Assembly: GCF_030247605.1 (NCBI RefSeq)
Contig: NZ_JAOTSB010000022.1
Location: forward strand, 1 to 45,166
DNA: 45,166 nt
Direction: 5' to 3'
From: Acidaminobacter sp.
GTDB lineage: Bacteria > Bacillota > Clostridia > Peptostreptococcales > Acidaminobacteraceae
In this document: piece by piece, positions 1-9,719 of the stretch
Layout: every line of letters begins with the position of its first letter
Numbering within the stretch: the stretch's first letter is position 1
Program-made: the position numbers and the translations under genes
The notes under the pieces: model-generated
What the model saw: the letters and a program-made list of their open reading frames with translations, nothing else
The model's database searches: none
What the model was told of the DNA's origin: nothing

Positions 1-181
1 ACAGCTATAAATGTGATAATATATAAATGTAGACACAAAATAACAAAAATGACAATAAAAACTAAATACTACCAATTCAGCAATTCAATTCAATTCACCT
101 TCAATTCAATAGCCTGTTAAAATCAACTCCAATATTGCCCCACGCTTCTTTTACCAGATAGAATCTGAAGGAGGCTTGTCA

Positions 182-667
182 TTGTCAAATTACAAAACTC
201 AACAGGACTTTGTTTATTATGATGATTATTGGAAATACGTCATTGATAAGAATATAAAAGAAGCACAGCAGCGTTATGAGACTGAGTTATGTCAGCGGCA
301 TGAAAATAGGCGATTAAATGCTGCAATTCAGGTTATTGCAATATGTGCAGTTCTTTGCCTGGCATTTTCCGGAGTTGTAATACGCAGCGCAGCGATCTAC
401 CAGGCTAAATATGAAATCCATATTTTACATAGCGAGATTCGAGACATGCATCTTGAAGTGGAAGAATTGAGGGCTCACATCGACAATGCAGTATCGCTCA
501 ACCATGTAGAATCAGTTGCTTTAAATGAATTGAAAATGCAATACCCTGAGTCAAATCAAATCGTCCATGTTGCATCAAACTGGAATTATACTATGGATGA
601 CATAGCAGATGACAGCCAAATAGCAGTGGTTGAGAAGGGTCTTGCTTTTGCAGCGAAATTGAATTGA
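182..667 (+). CDS. FtsL/DivIC-like bitopic membrane protein
   Basis: This is a 161-residue protein with a cytoplasmic N-terminus of about 45 residues, one membrane segment (about residues 46-70, VIAICAVLCLAFSGVVI), and then a probable coiled coil. A short tail contains ALNELKMQYPES, like the region after the coiled coil in FtsL/DivIC septum proteins. Those proteins help assemble the divisome at the membrane. I chose the TTG at 182 because AAGGAGG (168-174) lies 7 bases upstream; the in-frame TTG at 176 is too close to it. It is not in a division gene cluster, so the family call rests on topology and weak similarity. A long hairpin follows the stop. Confidence 0.5.
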   Translation: MSNYKTQQDFVYYDDYWKYVIDKNIKEAQQRYETELCQRHENRRLNAAIQVIAICAVLCLAFSGVVIRSAAIYQAKYEIHILHSEIRDMHLEVEELRAHIDNAVSLNHVESVALNELKMQYPESNQIVHVASNWNYTMDDIADDSQIAVVEKGLAFAAKLN

Positions 668-689
668 ATTTTTCTTCTGCCGAAACTGT

Positions 690-738
690 AAAAGGTGCGG
701 TTTTGTTATGACCATGTCATAACAAAACCGCACCTTTT
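690..738 (+). terminator. Long perfect hairpin terminator
   Basis: The arms 690-712 and 716-738 are perfectly complementary (23 bp) around a CAT loop. The descending arm ends in CCTTTT. It lies just after the FtsL-like gene. The stem is unusually long for a terminator. Confidence 0.8.
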
Positions 739-1047
739 GTATTAAGCGACGGGTAAAAATCAGTAAGTTCATATCTGACTGAACAACCAACAGAATTTGC
801 TTTTGAAGTGGTTGATTTCCAGAAAGCTGTCTTTGAAATAGGTCTAAGTCTAATGGAACCAGAATTAAGACATAGGCGTCTAAACATTTGCGTTACTTAC
901 TTCTCATGTTCTTTACAATCTTGTGGCAATGACATTAAAACATAATTACAATTGCGCAGCAGCACCCCCGAGCAATTTAAATGCGAGTATAATGATATTG
1001 TACGGTTAAATTACTGCAACAGAGCAACGAAAGGGGTTTTAGGACAG
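739..1047. other. Intergenic region before the amidase gene
   Basis: I see no gene here. A TATAAT hexamer at 988-993 could be the -10 element of the amidase promoter, but no good -35 element lies 16-18 bases upstream. An open frame runs in from about 952 but has no ribosome site, and the signal peptide begins at 1048. Confidence 0.4.
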
Positions 1048-3381
1048 ATGAGAAAGCTGTGGACCGTTTGGTTACTTATGATTGTTATGCTGCTCGGCGT
1101 TGTCCAGCCTTCAATGGCTGGCGAAGCGAGATTAGGATTTAAAATAGAGGTTGACGGAAAAGTGCAGGATTATACCGCAAGGACTGTTACTATTGAAGTA
1201 AAGGATGAGGAGATCGCCATAGGCGACATGCCTGCCATTATTCTTGAGGGAAGAACGTTGGTTCCTATTAAAGAAGTCTTTGAAAGCGAAGGTTTTGGTG
1301 CCAAGATAGAATGGAACCATGAAAGAAAAGAGGTCACAGTCACATACAACGACAATACGATTGTGGTCGCCATCAATAGTAATGTCGCCTATGTCAATGG
1401 TGAGAAGAAGCAAATTGATCCTGACAATGCCAAGGTTGTCCCTAAACTCATCAGAGACACGAGTAAGCAATATGCCAAGACCATGATTCCACTCAGGTTC
1501 GTTTCTGAAACGCTGGGTTATGAGGTTGCATGGGATCCTATCACTTACACTGCTGCGATTATTGCGCCGGAAATTGAATCGGCACCAGCCCCTGTTCCTG
1601 TTCCGGAACCAATACCAACGCCTGAGCCAACCCCTGTGCCACAACCACAGCCGGAACCATTACCTTTGCCAAATTATGATTCGGATATCGATGACGCTTT
1701 AAGCACCAACGCGAACTTTGTATTGAAGACTGGTAATGATATTTCACCATTACCGACAGCATTAAAGCGAAATCCAATTCTCTGGACTGATGGAAATCCA
1801 AACAACGCAGTATCTTTAACTAAGCCTGAAGCAAATCTGAATTTCAATGCCATTACAGGCGAAGTGGTGAAAATTCAATCTTTGGTATATACACTCAACT
1901 ATAATAGGCCGAGGTTCGAAATTTCTGCTTCCGGACCAATTTCTGACATAAAGGTTCAAACCATGGATAAGAAGATTGTCATGGACATCGTCAACGCTCA
2001 AAATGGTTTGTCGCAGCAGACGTATACCAGCAATCCTGTGGCGTCTGGAGTTAGGACTAGTCAATTTGCTGTGGATCCAATGACAACTAGAATTGTCATC
2101 GATTTAAAAAGCAACGACGAAAGATGTCTCGTCACTTTAAGCGAAGACAGAAAAACTCTGATCGTCGAATTTGAGCCTAAGACCATTCACACTATTGAGC
2201 TTGGTCAGAGTCACCTCGGAGATTATATTCGGGTCTCTGGTATGGCGCCAACGAGTGTTAAGACCTTCAGAATGTCGGATCCGGATAGGGTGGTTATTGA
2301 TCTCGTGGGTACGCAGACTTCCATCGGCTGGAAGGAAGCAGAAGCGAGCGGCCAATTTGTAACCGGCATCAGGACGGACCAGTACAACGCCGTTACAACC
2401 CGCGTGGTGGCCGTGATGAACGGAACAGCGAACTATGAAGTGATCCAGAATGGTTCTGAAACCTGGATTCAATTTACTCAAACAGGACTGAAAAACTTTG
2501 AATATATGAGTAACGACACGAATCCAATGATTCGCTTTAACCAGAGAAACTTGAACTTTGACAAATCGGACATCGAAGTGATTGACGACTACGAGAACAT
2601 GACCTACACCTTCATACTGCCAGAGGATGTTTCAGACAGTTTTGGAAACGGTAAGCTGGTTGTGGATGATCGAGCTATTGATAATATTGAGTTGAAGCAG
2701 GATCCGGACGGCAAAACGCGGATTGTCATTAAACAGTTGGAGTACTATGAGTACAAGCTGGAAGTGACGGCCAAGGGCATTGTGATCGCAGGCTATAAGC
2801 CTAAAGCGCTCTATGACAAAATTGTCGTTATAGACGCAGGACACGGCGGTACAGATCCAGGTGCGGTGGCTGGCGGCGTACATGAAAAATCGATAAACCT
2901 GGTGATTTCAAATTACGTTAAGGCGCTGTTTGACGGTTCGGAGAATTACAAAGTTTACTATACCAGAACCACCGACGTCAACAAGAGTCTTCAGTACAGG
3001 ACAGACCTTGCGAATACCCTCGAGGCGGATATCTTTGTCAGTATTCACAATAATGCCATGAATACGCCGGCATTTCAAGGGATGGAGACGCTCTACATGC
3101 CAGGTGGTTCAACGACGAAATTGAGTTCAATTTCAATTGCGAAGATTTTCCATGAAACACTGCTGCCAATCGTGGATGTGGCAGACCGGGGACTGAAGCC
3201 ACGAGATGGCCTTTATGTCCTCAGGCACACTAAAATGCCCGCAATTATTTTGGAACTCGGGTTTATGACAAATCCAAATGATCTGGCGAAGCTGACGAAC
3301 CCTGAGGTTCAGCAGCGCGTCGCGGAGGGCATTTATCAGGCGACTGAAACTGTCTTCAACAGATTTCCAACAACCAGATAA
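1048..3381 (+). CDS. Secreted N-acetylmuramoyl-L-alanine amidase (Amidase_3) with copper-amine-oxidase-N and AMIN-like domains
   Basis: This 777-residue exported enzyme should cut the amide bond between muramic acid and the stem peptide of peptidoglycan. A signal peptide starts at ATG 1048 (MRKLWTVWLLMIVMLLG, probable cleavage after PSMA). A copper-amine-oxidase-N-like domain follows, with GRTLVPIKEVFE and MIPLRFVSETLGY. Next come a Pro/Glu-rich linker, then one or two AMIN-type beta repeats that target the wall. The C-terminal Amidase_3 domain shows the zinc motif DAGHGG, the HEKSINL glutamate, SIHNN, and the catalytic glutamate in ILELGFMTNP. It sits alone between terminators. The ribosome site is weak (AGGA at 1041), so the exact start depends mainly on the signal peptide. 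Confidence 0.88.
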   Translation: MRKLWTVWLLMIVMLLGVVQPSMAGEARLGFKIEVDGKVQDYTARTVTIEVKDEEIAIGDMPAIILEGRTLVPIKEVFESEGFGAKIEWNHERKEVTVTYNDNTIVVAINSNVAYVNGEKKQIDPDNAKVVPKLIRDTSKQYAKTMIPLRFVSETLGYEVAWDPITYTAAIIAPEIESAPAPVPVPEPIPTPEPTPVPQPQPEPLPLPNYDSDIDDALSTNANFVLKTGNDISPLPTALKRNPILWTDGNPNNAVSLTKPEANLNFNAITGEVVKIQSLVYTLNYNRPRFEISASGPISDIKVQTMDKKIVMDIVNAQNGLSQQTYTSNPVASGVRTSQFAVDPMTTRIVIDLKSNDERCLVTLSEDRKTLIVEFEPKTIHTIELGQSHLGDYIRVSGMAPTSVKTFRMSDPDRVVIDLVGTQTSIGWKEAEASGQFVTGIRTDQYNAVTTRVVAVMNGTANYEVIQNGSETWIQFTQTGLKNFEYMSNDTNPMIRFNQRNLNFDKSDIEVIDDYENMTYTFILPEDVSDSFGNGKLVVDDRAIDNIELKQDPDGKTRIVIKQLEYYEYKLEVTAKGIVIAGYKPKALYDKIVVIDAGHGGTDPGAVAGGVHEKSINLVISNYVKALFDGSENYKVYYTRTTDVNKSLQYRTDLANTLEADIFVSIHNNAMNTPAFQGMETLYMPGGSTTKLSSISIAKIFHETLLPIVDVADRGLKPRDGLYVLRHTKMPAIILELGFMTNPNDLAKLTNPEVQQRVAEGIYQATETVFNRFPTTR

Positions 3382-3412
3382 AACAAAACAAAATGCTTGA
3401 ATGAGGTGTGCC

Positions 3413-4783
3413 ATGGAGGTTCAAAATAGCAGACTGCCGCGCCTGATGATCGTCGGGACAGGCAGCGGCTCAGGAAAGACAACGGTCACCTGTGCCGTGA
3501 TGAAGGCAATGCAGCTGCGGGGCAACCGTGTCGCCGGCTTCAAATGCGGCCCGGATTTTATTGATCCAATGTTTCATACGAGCGTGATTGGCGTTAAATC
3601 CCGAAATCTAGACATATTCCTGAGTGGGGAGGAGGGGGTTCGCTTCCTGCTCGCCAGGTCAGCGCAGGATGCGGATCTTTCGATTATCGAAGGTGTCATG
3701 GGAATGTATGATGGCGTCAGCATGAGCTCGGATGAGGCTTCGTCGAATCACCTCGCCAGGCTGACCGGGACACCTGAAATCCTGGTTGTGGAGGTTGGCG
3801 GGATGGCGCTTTCCCTCGCGGCGCTGATCCAGGGATATTTGAATTTCAGGCCGAATCTGATCAAGGGGATCATTTTGAATCAGTGCTCCGAGGGTCTGTA
3901 TGCGTATTACAAAGACATGATCGAGTCTCAGCTTGGCATCCGGGTTTATGGTTATTTGCCGATGGTAGAGGAAGCGACCATCGGCAGCCGGCACTTAGGA
4001 CTTGTCACAGCGGACGAAATCGTGGATCTGCAGAATAAAATTCAGAAGCTGGCGCAAGCCGCGGAGCGCTCTGTTGACCTGGACGGTTTAACCGAACTTG
4101 CTTATGAAGCAGAGACGCTGGAATGGACGGATCTATGGCAGTCTGTTCGAAAAACCCCAGAACATAAAATTAGAATTGGCGTCGCCAGGGATAAGGCATT
4201 TTGCTTTTTCTATCAGGATAATCTCGATCTGTTGGAAACCCTTGGCGCAGAACTTGCTTTCTTCTCGCCGCTGGAGGACTCTGAGCTGCCTGAGGACCTG
4301 CAGGGACTGATTCTCTACGGCGGATACCCTGAGCTTTATGGGGAACAGTTGTCTCGCAACACCTCAATGCTGGAGAGCATAAGGACTGCTGTTAAGCAAA
4401 ATCTGCCAACGCTGGCGGAGTGCGGCGGCTTTATGTATCTGCTTGAGACGATGGTTGATGCTGAGGGACAACGGCACGCCATGGTAGGGGCGATTGAGGG
4501 CGAATCCAAAATGCTGAATCACCTGGTTCGTTTTGGTTATGCCAAAATGAAGGCATTGAAGGATAATCTCCTGTGTGAGGCCGGTGCGGAAATTCCCGTT
4601 CACGAGTTTCATTATTCGGACAGCGATCACAACGGCGACGGCTTTTTTGTTGAAAAGAAGCAGCGCAGTTGGCACTGCATGAACCTCTCAGAGACTTTGT
4701 TTGCCGGTTATCCGCATTTGCATTATGGCAGCAGGCCTGAACTGATGATGAAGTTTTTGGAAGCTTGTACGGGCAAAAAATAA
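3413..4783 (+). CDS. cbiA: Cobyrinate a,c-diamide synthase
   Basis: This 456-residue enzyme amidates the a and c side chains of cobyrinate (or hydrogenobyrinate) with glutamine and ATP in cobalamin synthesis. The N-terminal dethiobiotin-synthetase-like half has the P-loop GTGSGSGKT (residues 15-23), FKCGPDFIDP and the typical SRHLGL. The C-terminal class I glutaminase half has the nucleophile Cys in LAECGGFMYL (about C337) and a late HLHYGSRP histidine. ATG 3413 is preferred over ATG 3401 because a GAGGTG ribosome site lies just upstream of it. No other corrin genes are adjacent. The codons around YLPMVEEATIGS carry an inverted pair of the window's 12-mer repeat (3955-3988). Confidence 0.9.
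   Translation: MEVQNSRLPRLMIVGTGSGSGKTTVTCAVMKAMQLRGNRVAGFKCGPDFIDPMFHTSVIGVKSRNLDIFLSGEEGVRFLLARSAQDADLSIIEGVMGMYDGVSMSSDEASSNHLARLTGTPEILVVEVGGMALSLAALIQGYLNFRPNLIKGIILNQCSEGLYAYYKDMIESQLGIRVYGYLPMVEEATIGSRHLGLVTADEIVDLQNKIQKLAQAAERSVDLDGLTELAYEAETLEWTDLWQSVRKTPEHKIRIGVARDKAFCFFYQDNLDLLETLGAELAFFSPLEDSELPEDLQGLILYGGYPELYGEQLSRNTSMLESIRTAVKQNLPTLAECGGFMYLLETMVDAEGQRHAMVGAIEGESKMLNHLVRFGYAKMKALKDNLLCEAGAEIPVHEFHYSDSDHNGDGFFVEKKQRSWHCMNLSETLFAGYPHLHYGSRPELMMKFLEACTGKK
3955..3988. repeat. Inverted pair of the ACCATCGGCAAA repeat
   Basis: An exact TTTGCCGATGGT lies at 3955-3966. It is followed 10 bases later by ACCATCGGCA, giving perfect 10-bp arms (3957-3966 and 3977-3986) inside cbiA. This is the only place where the repeat forms a perfect hairpin. 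Confidence 0.85.
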
Positions 4784-4784
4784 T

Positions 4785-4852
4785 AAAGGGACGGCGCAAG
4801 GTCTTATGGCAGTCAGTTTTGACAGTCTGCCTACACTTGCTCCGTCCCTTTT
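4785..4852. terminator. Bidirectional terminator between convergent genes
   Basis: AAAGGGACGGCGCAAG (4785-4800) pairs with 4836-4851 with one mismatch. The ends are A-rich on the left and T-rich on the right, and an inner imperfect stem is present. It separates cbiA from the convergent aminotransferase gene. Confidence 0.75.
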
Positions 4853-4869
4853 ACTGTTCTATGAAATTG

Positions 4870-6036
4870 CTAAATGCTGTCGAGGGATTCAATATAAGTC
4901 CGGATTCTTCTGAAGGCTTCGCGAAGCATACTTTCCGAACCGGCAAAGACCAGCCTGAGATAGCCTTCTCCCATAGCGCCGAAAGCAGAGCCTGGTACAG
5001 TAAGCACTCTGGCGTGATGAATCAGGTCCTCGGCGAAAGCCTGAGAGGATTTGCCAAAGGCTTTGATATTGACAAACGCGTAAAAGGTGCCGGCTATGGT
5101 GTGGCAGGTAATCCCCGGGATCGATGCGAGCTCTTCCAGAACGAGATTGCGATTCATAATGTACTGGGCGCGCATCTCACTAATGGCGGCATCACCTTTT
5201 TCAATGGCTTCCGCTGCAGCGGCCTGAGTAAATTCAGGCAGACAGGACGCAATGCCCTCCTGAAGCTTAGGCATATTGGAAATGATTCGCGGATCGCCCA
5301 CGACATACCCAATGCGCCAGCCGGTCATGGCATAGGTTTTTGAGAAACTGTTGACGATCAGGATATTCCTGCGGATGCGGTCGAATTCGGCAAGACTGTG
5401 ATGGCGGGCGTCATCATAGACGAGTGCTTCGTAAACTTCGTCGGACACGACGAACAGATCGTGACGTTCTACAACTTCAGCGATTTTTTTCATGCCCTCA
5501 TAGGGGATGACCGCACCCAACGGATTGCTTGGAGAGTTGAGTATCATTGCCTTTGTCTTTTCAGTGATGGCGTCTTCGATATCCTCCGCCTGGATGCAAA
5601 ACTGGTTTTTCTCATAGACCGGAACCGGGACCGGGATCCCGCCGAGCAGGCGAATCTGGCCCGCGTAATTTGGATAGCCGGGATCGGGGATTAACACCTC
5701 ATCCCCGGGATTGACAACACAGATGAGTGACAGCAAAATAGCCTCCATACCGCCAAAGGCAATCATGACATGATCCTCTGTGTGAGGGACATTCAATTGT
5801 TGTGAGTACTTTTCAGCAATGGCTTTTCTAAGTGACAGGATGCCGGCATTTCCCACGTAGTGGGTTTTATTTTCGTCCATGGCTTTTTTGGCCGCGTCTT
5901 TGATGAAGGCTGGTGTATCAAAGACAGGTTCACCGACGGTCAGACTAATGACATCCTCATATTGAGCGGCAAGCTCAAACATCTTTCTAATACCGGACGC
6001 CGGGTAATGCTGGACGACTTCTGACAGTGTTTTCAA
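4870..6036 (-). CDS. Class I/II pyridoxal-phosphate aminotransferase
   Basis: This 388-residue fold type I aminotransferase should move an amino group between an amino acid and a 2-oxo acid in the cytoplasm. Visible motifs are NSPSNPLG (the Asn binds PLP), SDEVYE (Asp and Tyr), NSFSKTYAMTGWRIGY with the Schiff-base Lys near residue 233, and the substrate-carboxylate Arg in GWRIGY. The substrate cannot be fixed; aspartate/aromatic or PatA-like enzymes fit best. The start is TTG at 6036 with GGAGG 8 bases upstream. It is transcribed divergently from carB. Confidence 0.87.
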   Translation of the reverse strand: MKTLSEVVQHYPASGIRKMFELAAQYEDVISLTVGEPVFDTPAFIKDAAKKAMDENKTHYVGNAGILSLRKAIAEKYSQQLNVPHTEDHVMIAFGGMEAILLSLICVVNPGDEVLIPDPGYPNYAGQIRLLGGIPVPVPVYEKNQFCIQAEDIEDAITEKTKAMILNSPSNPLGAVIPYEGMKKIAEVVERHDLFVVSDEVYEALVYDDARHHSLAEFDRIRRNILIVNSFSKTYAMTGWRIGYVVGDPRIISNMPKLQEGIASCLPEFTQAAAAEAIEKGDAAISEMRAQYIMNRNLVLEELASIPGITCHTIAGTFYAFVNIKAFGKSSQAFAEDLIHHARVLTVPGSAFGAMGEGYLRLVFAGSESMLREAFRRIRTYIESLDSI

Positions 6037-6467
6037 AGGGGATCGCCTCCAGTTGGGGAGAATCGGTGAGTGTAGTTCAAGCGCATTAGGACTGGTGATC
6101 TAGGATTTTTATGCTCTTAGGCGCATAATTGTAGGTGAGCTGGAATATCCTGTAGATTCTGACGCAGGGTAAGATGACCGGGACTCCTTCGCTGGTAAAT
6201 ACAATGGATTTTACATCGGCATTTCTTGTGTATTAACTCTATCTTACTCTTTTTCTGAGGCTTAGACAATTTGATTTCACACGATTCTCTAATCTCTTTA
6301 ATATCGACGTTTGTAATCTGAGCAAAATAAGTGTATCATTAAAAAAACTATGTCGTGCAGCAACAAAAACAATTGCAATTTGCTGAAGTCTTTTGTAAAA
6401 TAGTAAATAAATATACATACGTGCGCATAATTAAGATTGACGCACCTAAATACTCAGGAGGTAAATC
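6037..6467. other. Divergent intergenic region upstream of carB
   Basis: These 431 bases separate the aminotransferase and carB starts. I see a carB promoter (6373-6401) and a short GTGCG...CGCAC inverted repeat (6421-6445) in the carB leader. I find no T-box consensus and no riboswitch I recognise. The aminotransferase promoter could not be placed with confidence. Confidence 0.5.
6373..6401 (+). promoter_or_regulatory. Probable sigma-A promoter of carB
   Basis: TTGCAA (6373-6378), a 17-base spacer and TAAAAT (6396-6401) lie about 65 bases before the carB start. Confidence 0.55.
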
Positions 6468-9400
6468 ATGCCAAAACGTACTGACATTGAAAGCATTTTG
6501 ATCATTGGCTCAGGACCGATCTTGATCGGCCAGGCCGGAGAATTCGACTATTCAGGGACTCAAGCCTGCAAAGCGCTCAGAAACCTCGGATATAAAATCA
6601 TCCTGGTGAACTCAAACCCAGCGACTATTATGACAGATCCTGAAACCGCAGATGTGACTTACATTGAGCCACTAAACGTGAAGCGCCTGACAGAGATCAT
6701 CGAAAAAGAGCGCCCTGATGCGGTGCTTCCTAACCTCGGTGGACAGTCGGCGCTCAACTTGTGCTCGGAGCTTAGCGCACAAGGTATACTTGAGAAGTAC
6801 GGCGTCAAGGTCATTGGCGTTCAGATTGACGCGATTGAACGCGGCGAAGACCGCATTGCATTCAAAGAGGCCATGAACCGACTTGGCATTGACATGCCGC
6901 GCAGCATGCCGGCTTACACGGTTGAAGAGGCGGAGCAAATCGCACATGAGCTCGGTTACCCGGTCGTTATTCGACCTGCGTACACCATGGGCGGCACCGG
7001 CGGCGGCTTGGTCTACAATATCGAAGAACTCAGAACCATAGCTAATCGCGGCATCGCGGCCAGTATGGTAGGTCAGATTCTCGTTGAGGAGTCCGTGCTG
7101 GGCTGGGAAGAGTTAGAGCTCGAAGTCGTGCGTGACGCAAAGAATAAAATGATTACTGTCTGTTTTATTGAGAATATCGACGCTGTCGGCGTACACACGG
7201 GCGACTCTTTCTGCTCGGCGCCTATGCTGACGATCAGTGAGGAACTGCAGAAGCGCCTTCAGGTGGCGGCTTACAAAGTCGTCGAGGAGATTGAGGTTAT
7301 TGGAGGTACGAACGTTCAGTTCGCTTACGATCCAAAGACGGAGCGCTTTGTTATCATTGAGATCAATCCTAGGACGTCGCGATCATCGGCACTCGCTTCC
7401 AAGGCGACGGGCTTCCCGATCGCGCTGATCTCCGCCATGCTGGCTGCGGGTCTGACCCTGGATGAGATTCCATACTGGAGAAAAGGCACCCTGGATCAAT
7501 ACGAGCCGTATGGCGATTATGTCGTCATCAAGTTCGCAAGATGGGCATTCGAAAAATTCCCTGGTTCCATTGATAAACTAGGCACTCAGATGCGCGCGGT
7601 TGGGGAAGTTATGAGCATCGGCAAAAACTATAAGGAAGCCATGCATAAGGCTATTCGATCCCTTGAAATTGGACGCTATGGTCTGGGCTACGCGAAGAAC
7701 TTCAACGAACTGAGCCTGGACGTGCTGATGTCCATGCTGGCGGAGCCGTCCAGCGAGCGTCAGTTTATCCTTTACGAAGCGATTCGAAAAGGCGCGGACA
7801 TAGAGGAGCTGTACAAGAAGACGTATATCAAGCCGTATTTCCTTCAGCAGATGAAGGAATTGGTCGACCTGGAGGAAGAGGTTCTCGCGTATAAAGGGAG
7901 CAAGCTGCCTGACGCGCTTCTGACCCAGGCCAAGAAAGATGGCTTTGCGGACCGTTATCTGGCTCAGCTCCTTGGTGTCCCTGAGGTGGATATCCGCGAG
8001 CAGCGAAAAGCCATTGGTGTCGTTGAAGGCTGGGAAGCGGTTCCGGTCAGCGGCGTAGAAAACGCGTCCTACTATTTCTCCACTTACAACGCTCCGGATC
8101 AGACGACGGCCAGCGACCGCAAGAAGGTCATGGTTCTCGGCGGCGGCCCGAACCGAATCGGTCAGGGCATCGAGTTCGACTACTGCTGTGTCCACACGGC
8201 TTTCGCGCTGCGTGACATGGGATATGAGACGGTCATTGTCAACTGTAACCCGGAGACGGTGTCGACGGATTATGATACATCGGATAAACTATACTTTGAG
8301 CCGCTGACGGTCGAAGACGTGCTCAGTATCTACGAGAAGGAAAAGCCGCTGGGCGTCATTGTTCAGTTTGGCGGTCAGACGCCGCTTAACATTGCAGGTG
8401 AGCTTGAGAAGGCCGGGGTCAAGATCATTGGCACAACGCCTGCTACCATTGACCTGGCGGAAGACCGCGACCAGTTTAAAAAGATTATGGAAGAGCTTGA
8501 AATTCCAATGCCGGAAGCCGGCATGGCAGTGACGTTGGAAGAGGCTTTGGAAGTGGCTGGCGGCATTGGTTATCCGGTCATGGCGCGTCCATCCTATGTT
8601 CTTGGCGGCCGCGGCATGGAAGTGGTTTATACAGAAGAGCAAATGAAGAGCTACATGGAAGCGGCTGTGGGCATCACCAAGGAGCGTCCGGTTCTGATCG
8701 ACCGATTCCTCAACAACGCCCTTGAAGCCGAAGCTGACGCCATTGCAGACGGCAAGGATGCCTTTGTGCCGGCTGTCATGGAGCACATTGAGCAGGCGGG
8801 GATCCACTCCGGCGACTCAGCGTGTGTCATTCCTCCAATAACCATTTCTCAGAAGAACCTCGACATTATTGTTGAGTATACAAAGAAAATCGCCAAGTCC
8901 CTCAACGTCATTGGTCTCATGAATATGCAGTACGCTATAGCGGACGACAAGGTCTACGTTCTTGAAGCGAACCCGCGCGCGTCCAGAACGGTACCCCTCG
9001 TGTCGAAGATCTGCAACATTCCTATGGCTAAGATCGCAGTTGAGCTCATGATGGCCCACTTCACCGGCGTCGAGTCCAGCGTCAAGGACCTTAAAACCAG
9101 CGTGATTCCACACTTTGGCGTGAAAGAAGCGGTGTTCCCGTTCAACATGTTCCCTGAAGTTGATCCGGTTCTTGGACCTGAAATGCGTTCTACCGGCGAA
9201 GTTCTTGGCATGGCGGACAACTTTGGCATGGCATACTTCAAGGGTTATGAAGCGACGAACCTGATGCTTCCAACGGAAGGCTGCGTCCTCATCAGCGTCA
9301 ACGACAAGGATAAAGCGGATGCAGTTGACGTCGCCAAAGCCTTCGTCGAGATTGGCTTCACCGTGAAAGCGACCAGCGGCACCAAGGCGTTCCTCGCCCA

Positions 9401-9689
9401 GCACGGCATTGAGTCCGAGCTGATCTACAAGATGAGCGACGGTCGTCCGAACATTGCGGACGGCATTGCCAACAAAGAAATCCAGATCATCATCAACACG
9501 CCGGCCTCCAAGGTCAGCCAGATTGATGACTCCTATGTCAGAAAATCAGCGATCAAGCACAAGATTCCATATGTGACGACGCTGACTGCCGGCATGGCTT
9601 GCGCGAAGGGCATTGCGGCCTTCAAGGCTAACGGCGAGGGCGGCTACAAGCTCAAGTCGCTGCAGGAGTATCACGCGGATATCAAGTAG
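6468..9689 (+). CDS. carB: Carbamoyl-phosphate synthase large subunit
   Basis: This 1073-residue protein is full length for the family. It makes carbamoyl phosphate from bicarbonate, ammonia and two ATP, feeding arginine and pyrimidine synthesis. Two homologous ATP-grasp halves are visible: the first begins SILIIGSGPILIGQAGEFDYSG, shown here by SGPILIGQAGEFDYSG, and the second begins GGGPNRIGQGIEFDYCC near residue 560. The oligomerisation part lies between them. The C-terminal allosteric MGS-like domain covers roughly the last 140 residues. The AGGAGG ribosome site is 7 bases before ATG. The small subunit carA is absent on either side, so the partner must be encoded elsewhere. Confidence 0.97.
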   Translation: MPKRTDIESILIIGSGPILIGQAGEFDYSGTQACKALRNLGYKIILVNSNPATIMTDPETADVTYIEPLNVKRLTEIIEKERPDAVLPNLGGQSALNLCSELSAQGILEKYGVKVIGVQIDAIERGEDRIAFKEAMNRLGIDMPRSMPAYTVEEAEQIAHELGYPVVIRPAYTMGGTGGGLVYNIEELRTIANRGIAASMVGQILVEESVLGWEELELEVVRDAKNKMITVCFIENIDAVGVHTGDSFCSAPMLTISEELQKRLQVAAYKVVEEIEVIGGTNVQFAYDPKTERFVIIEINPRTSRSSALASKATGFPIALISAMLAAGLTLDEIPYWRKGTLDQYEPYGDYVVIKFARWAFEKFPGSIDKLGTQMRAVGEVMSIGKNYKEAMHKAIRSLEIGRYGLGYAKNFNELSLDVLMSMLAEPSSERQFILYEAIRKGADIEELYKKTYIKPYFLQQMKELVDLEEEVLAYKGSKLPDALLTQAKKDGFADRYLAQLLGVPEVDIREQRKAIGVVEGWEAVPVSGVENASYYFSTYNAPDQTTASDRKKVMVLGGGPNRIGQGIEFDYCCVHTAFALRDMGYETVIVNCNPETVSTDYDTSDKLYFEPLTVEDVLSIYEKEKPLGVIVQFGGQTPLNIAGELEKAGVKIIGTTPATIDLAEDRDQFKKIMEELEIPMPEAGMAVTLEEALEVAGGIGYPVMARPSYVLGGRGMEVVYTEEQMKSYMEAAVGITKERPVLIDRFLNNALEAEADAIADGKDAFVPAVMEHIEQAGIHSGDSACVIPPITISQKNLDIIVEYTKKIAKSLNVIGLMNMQYAIADDKVYVLEANPRASRTVPLVSKICNIPMAKIAVELMMAHFTGVESSVKDLKTSVIPHFGVKEAVFPFNMFPEVDPVLGPEMRSTGEVLGMADNFGMAYFKGYEATNLMLPTEGCVLISVNDKDKADAVDVAKAFVEIGFTVKATSGTKAFLAQHGIESELIYKMSDGRPNIADGIANKEIQIIINTPASKVSQIDDSYVRKSAIKHKIPYVTTLTAGMACAKGIAAFKANGEGGYKLKSLQEYHADIK

Positions 9690-9719
9690 ATTGAACTGGG
9701 TTGTGGATGCGTCGGTAGG

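Noticed and set aside
952..1047. Upstream extension of the amidase frame
   Set aside because: It lacks a ribosome site and would bury the clear signal peptide that starts at 1048.
6037..6467. T-box or pyrimidine attenuator upstream of carB
   Set aside because: No T-box sequence or antiterminator/terminator pair could be found on either strand.
7614..7626. AGCATCGGCAAA in carB as a genuine copy of the 12-mer
   Set aside because: It encodes the conserved CarB sequence MSIGKNY, so the match may be due to protein conservation; I did not count it as an exact copy.
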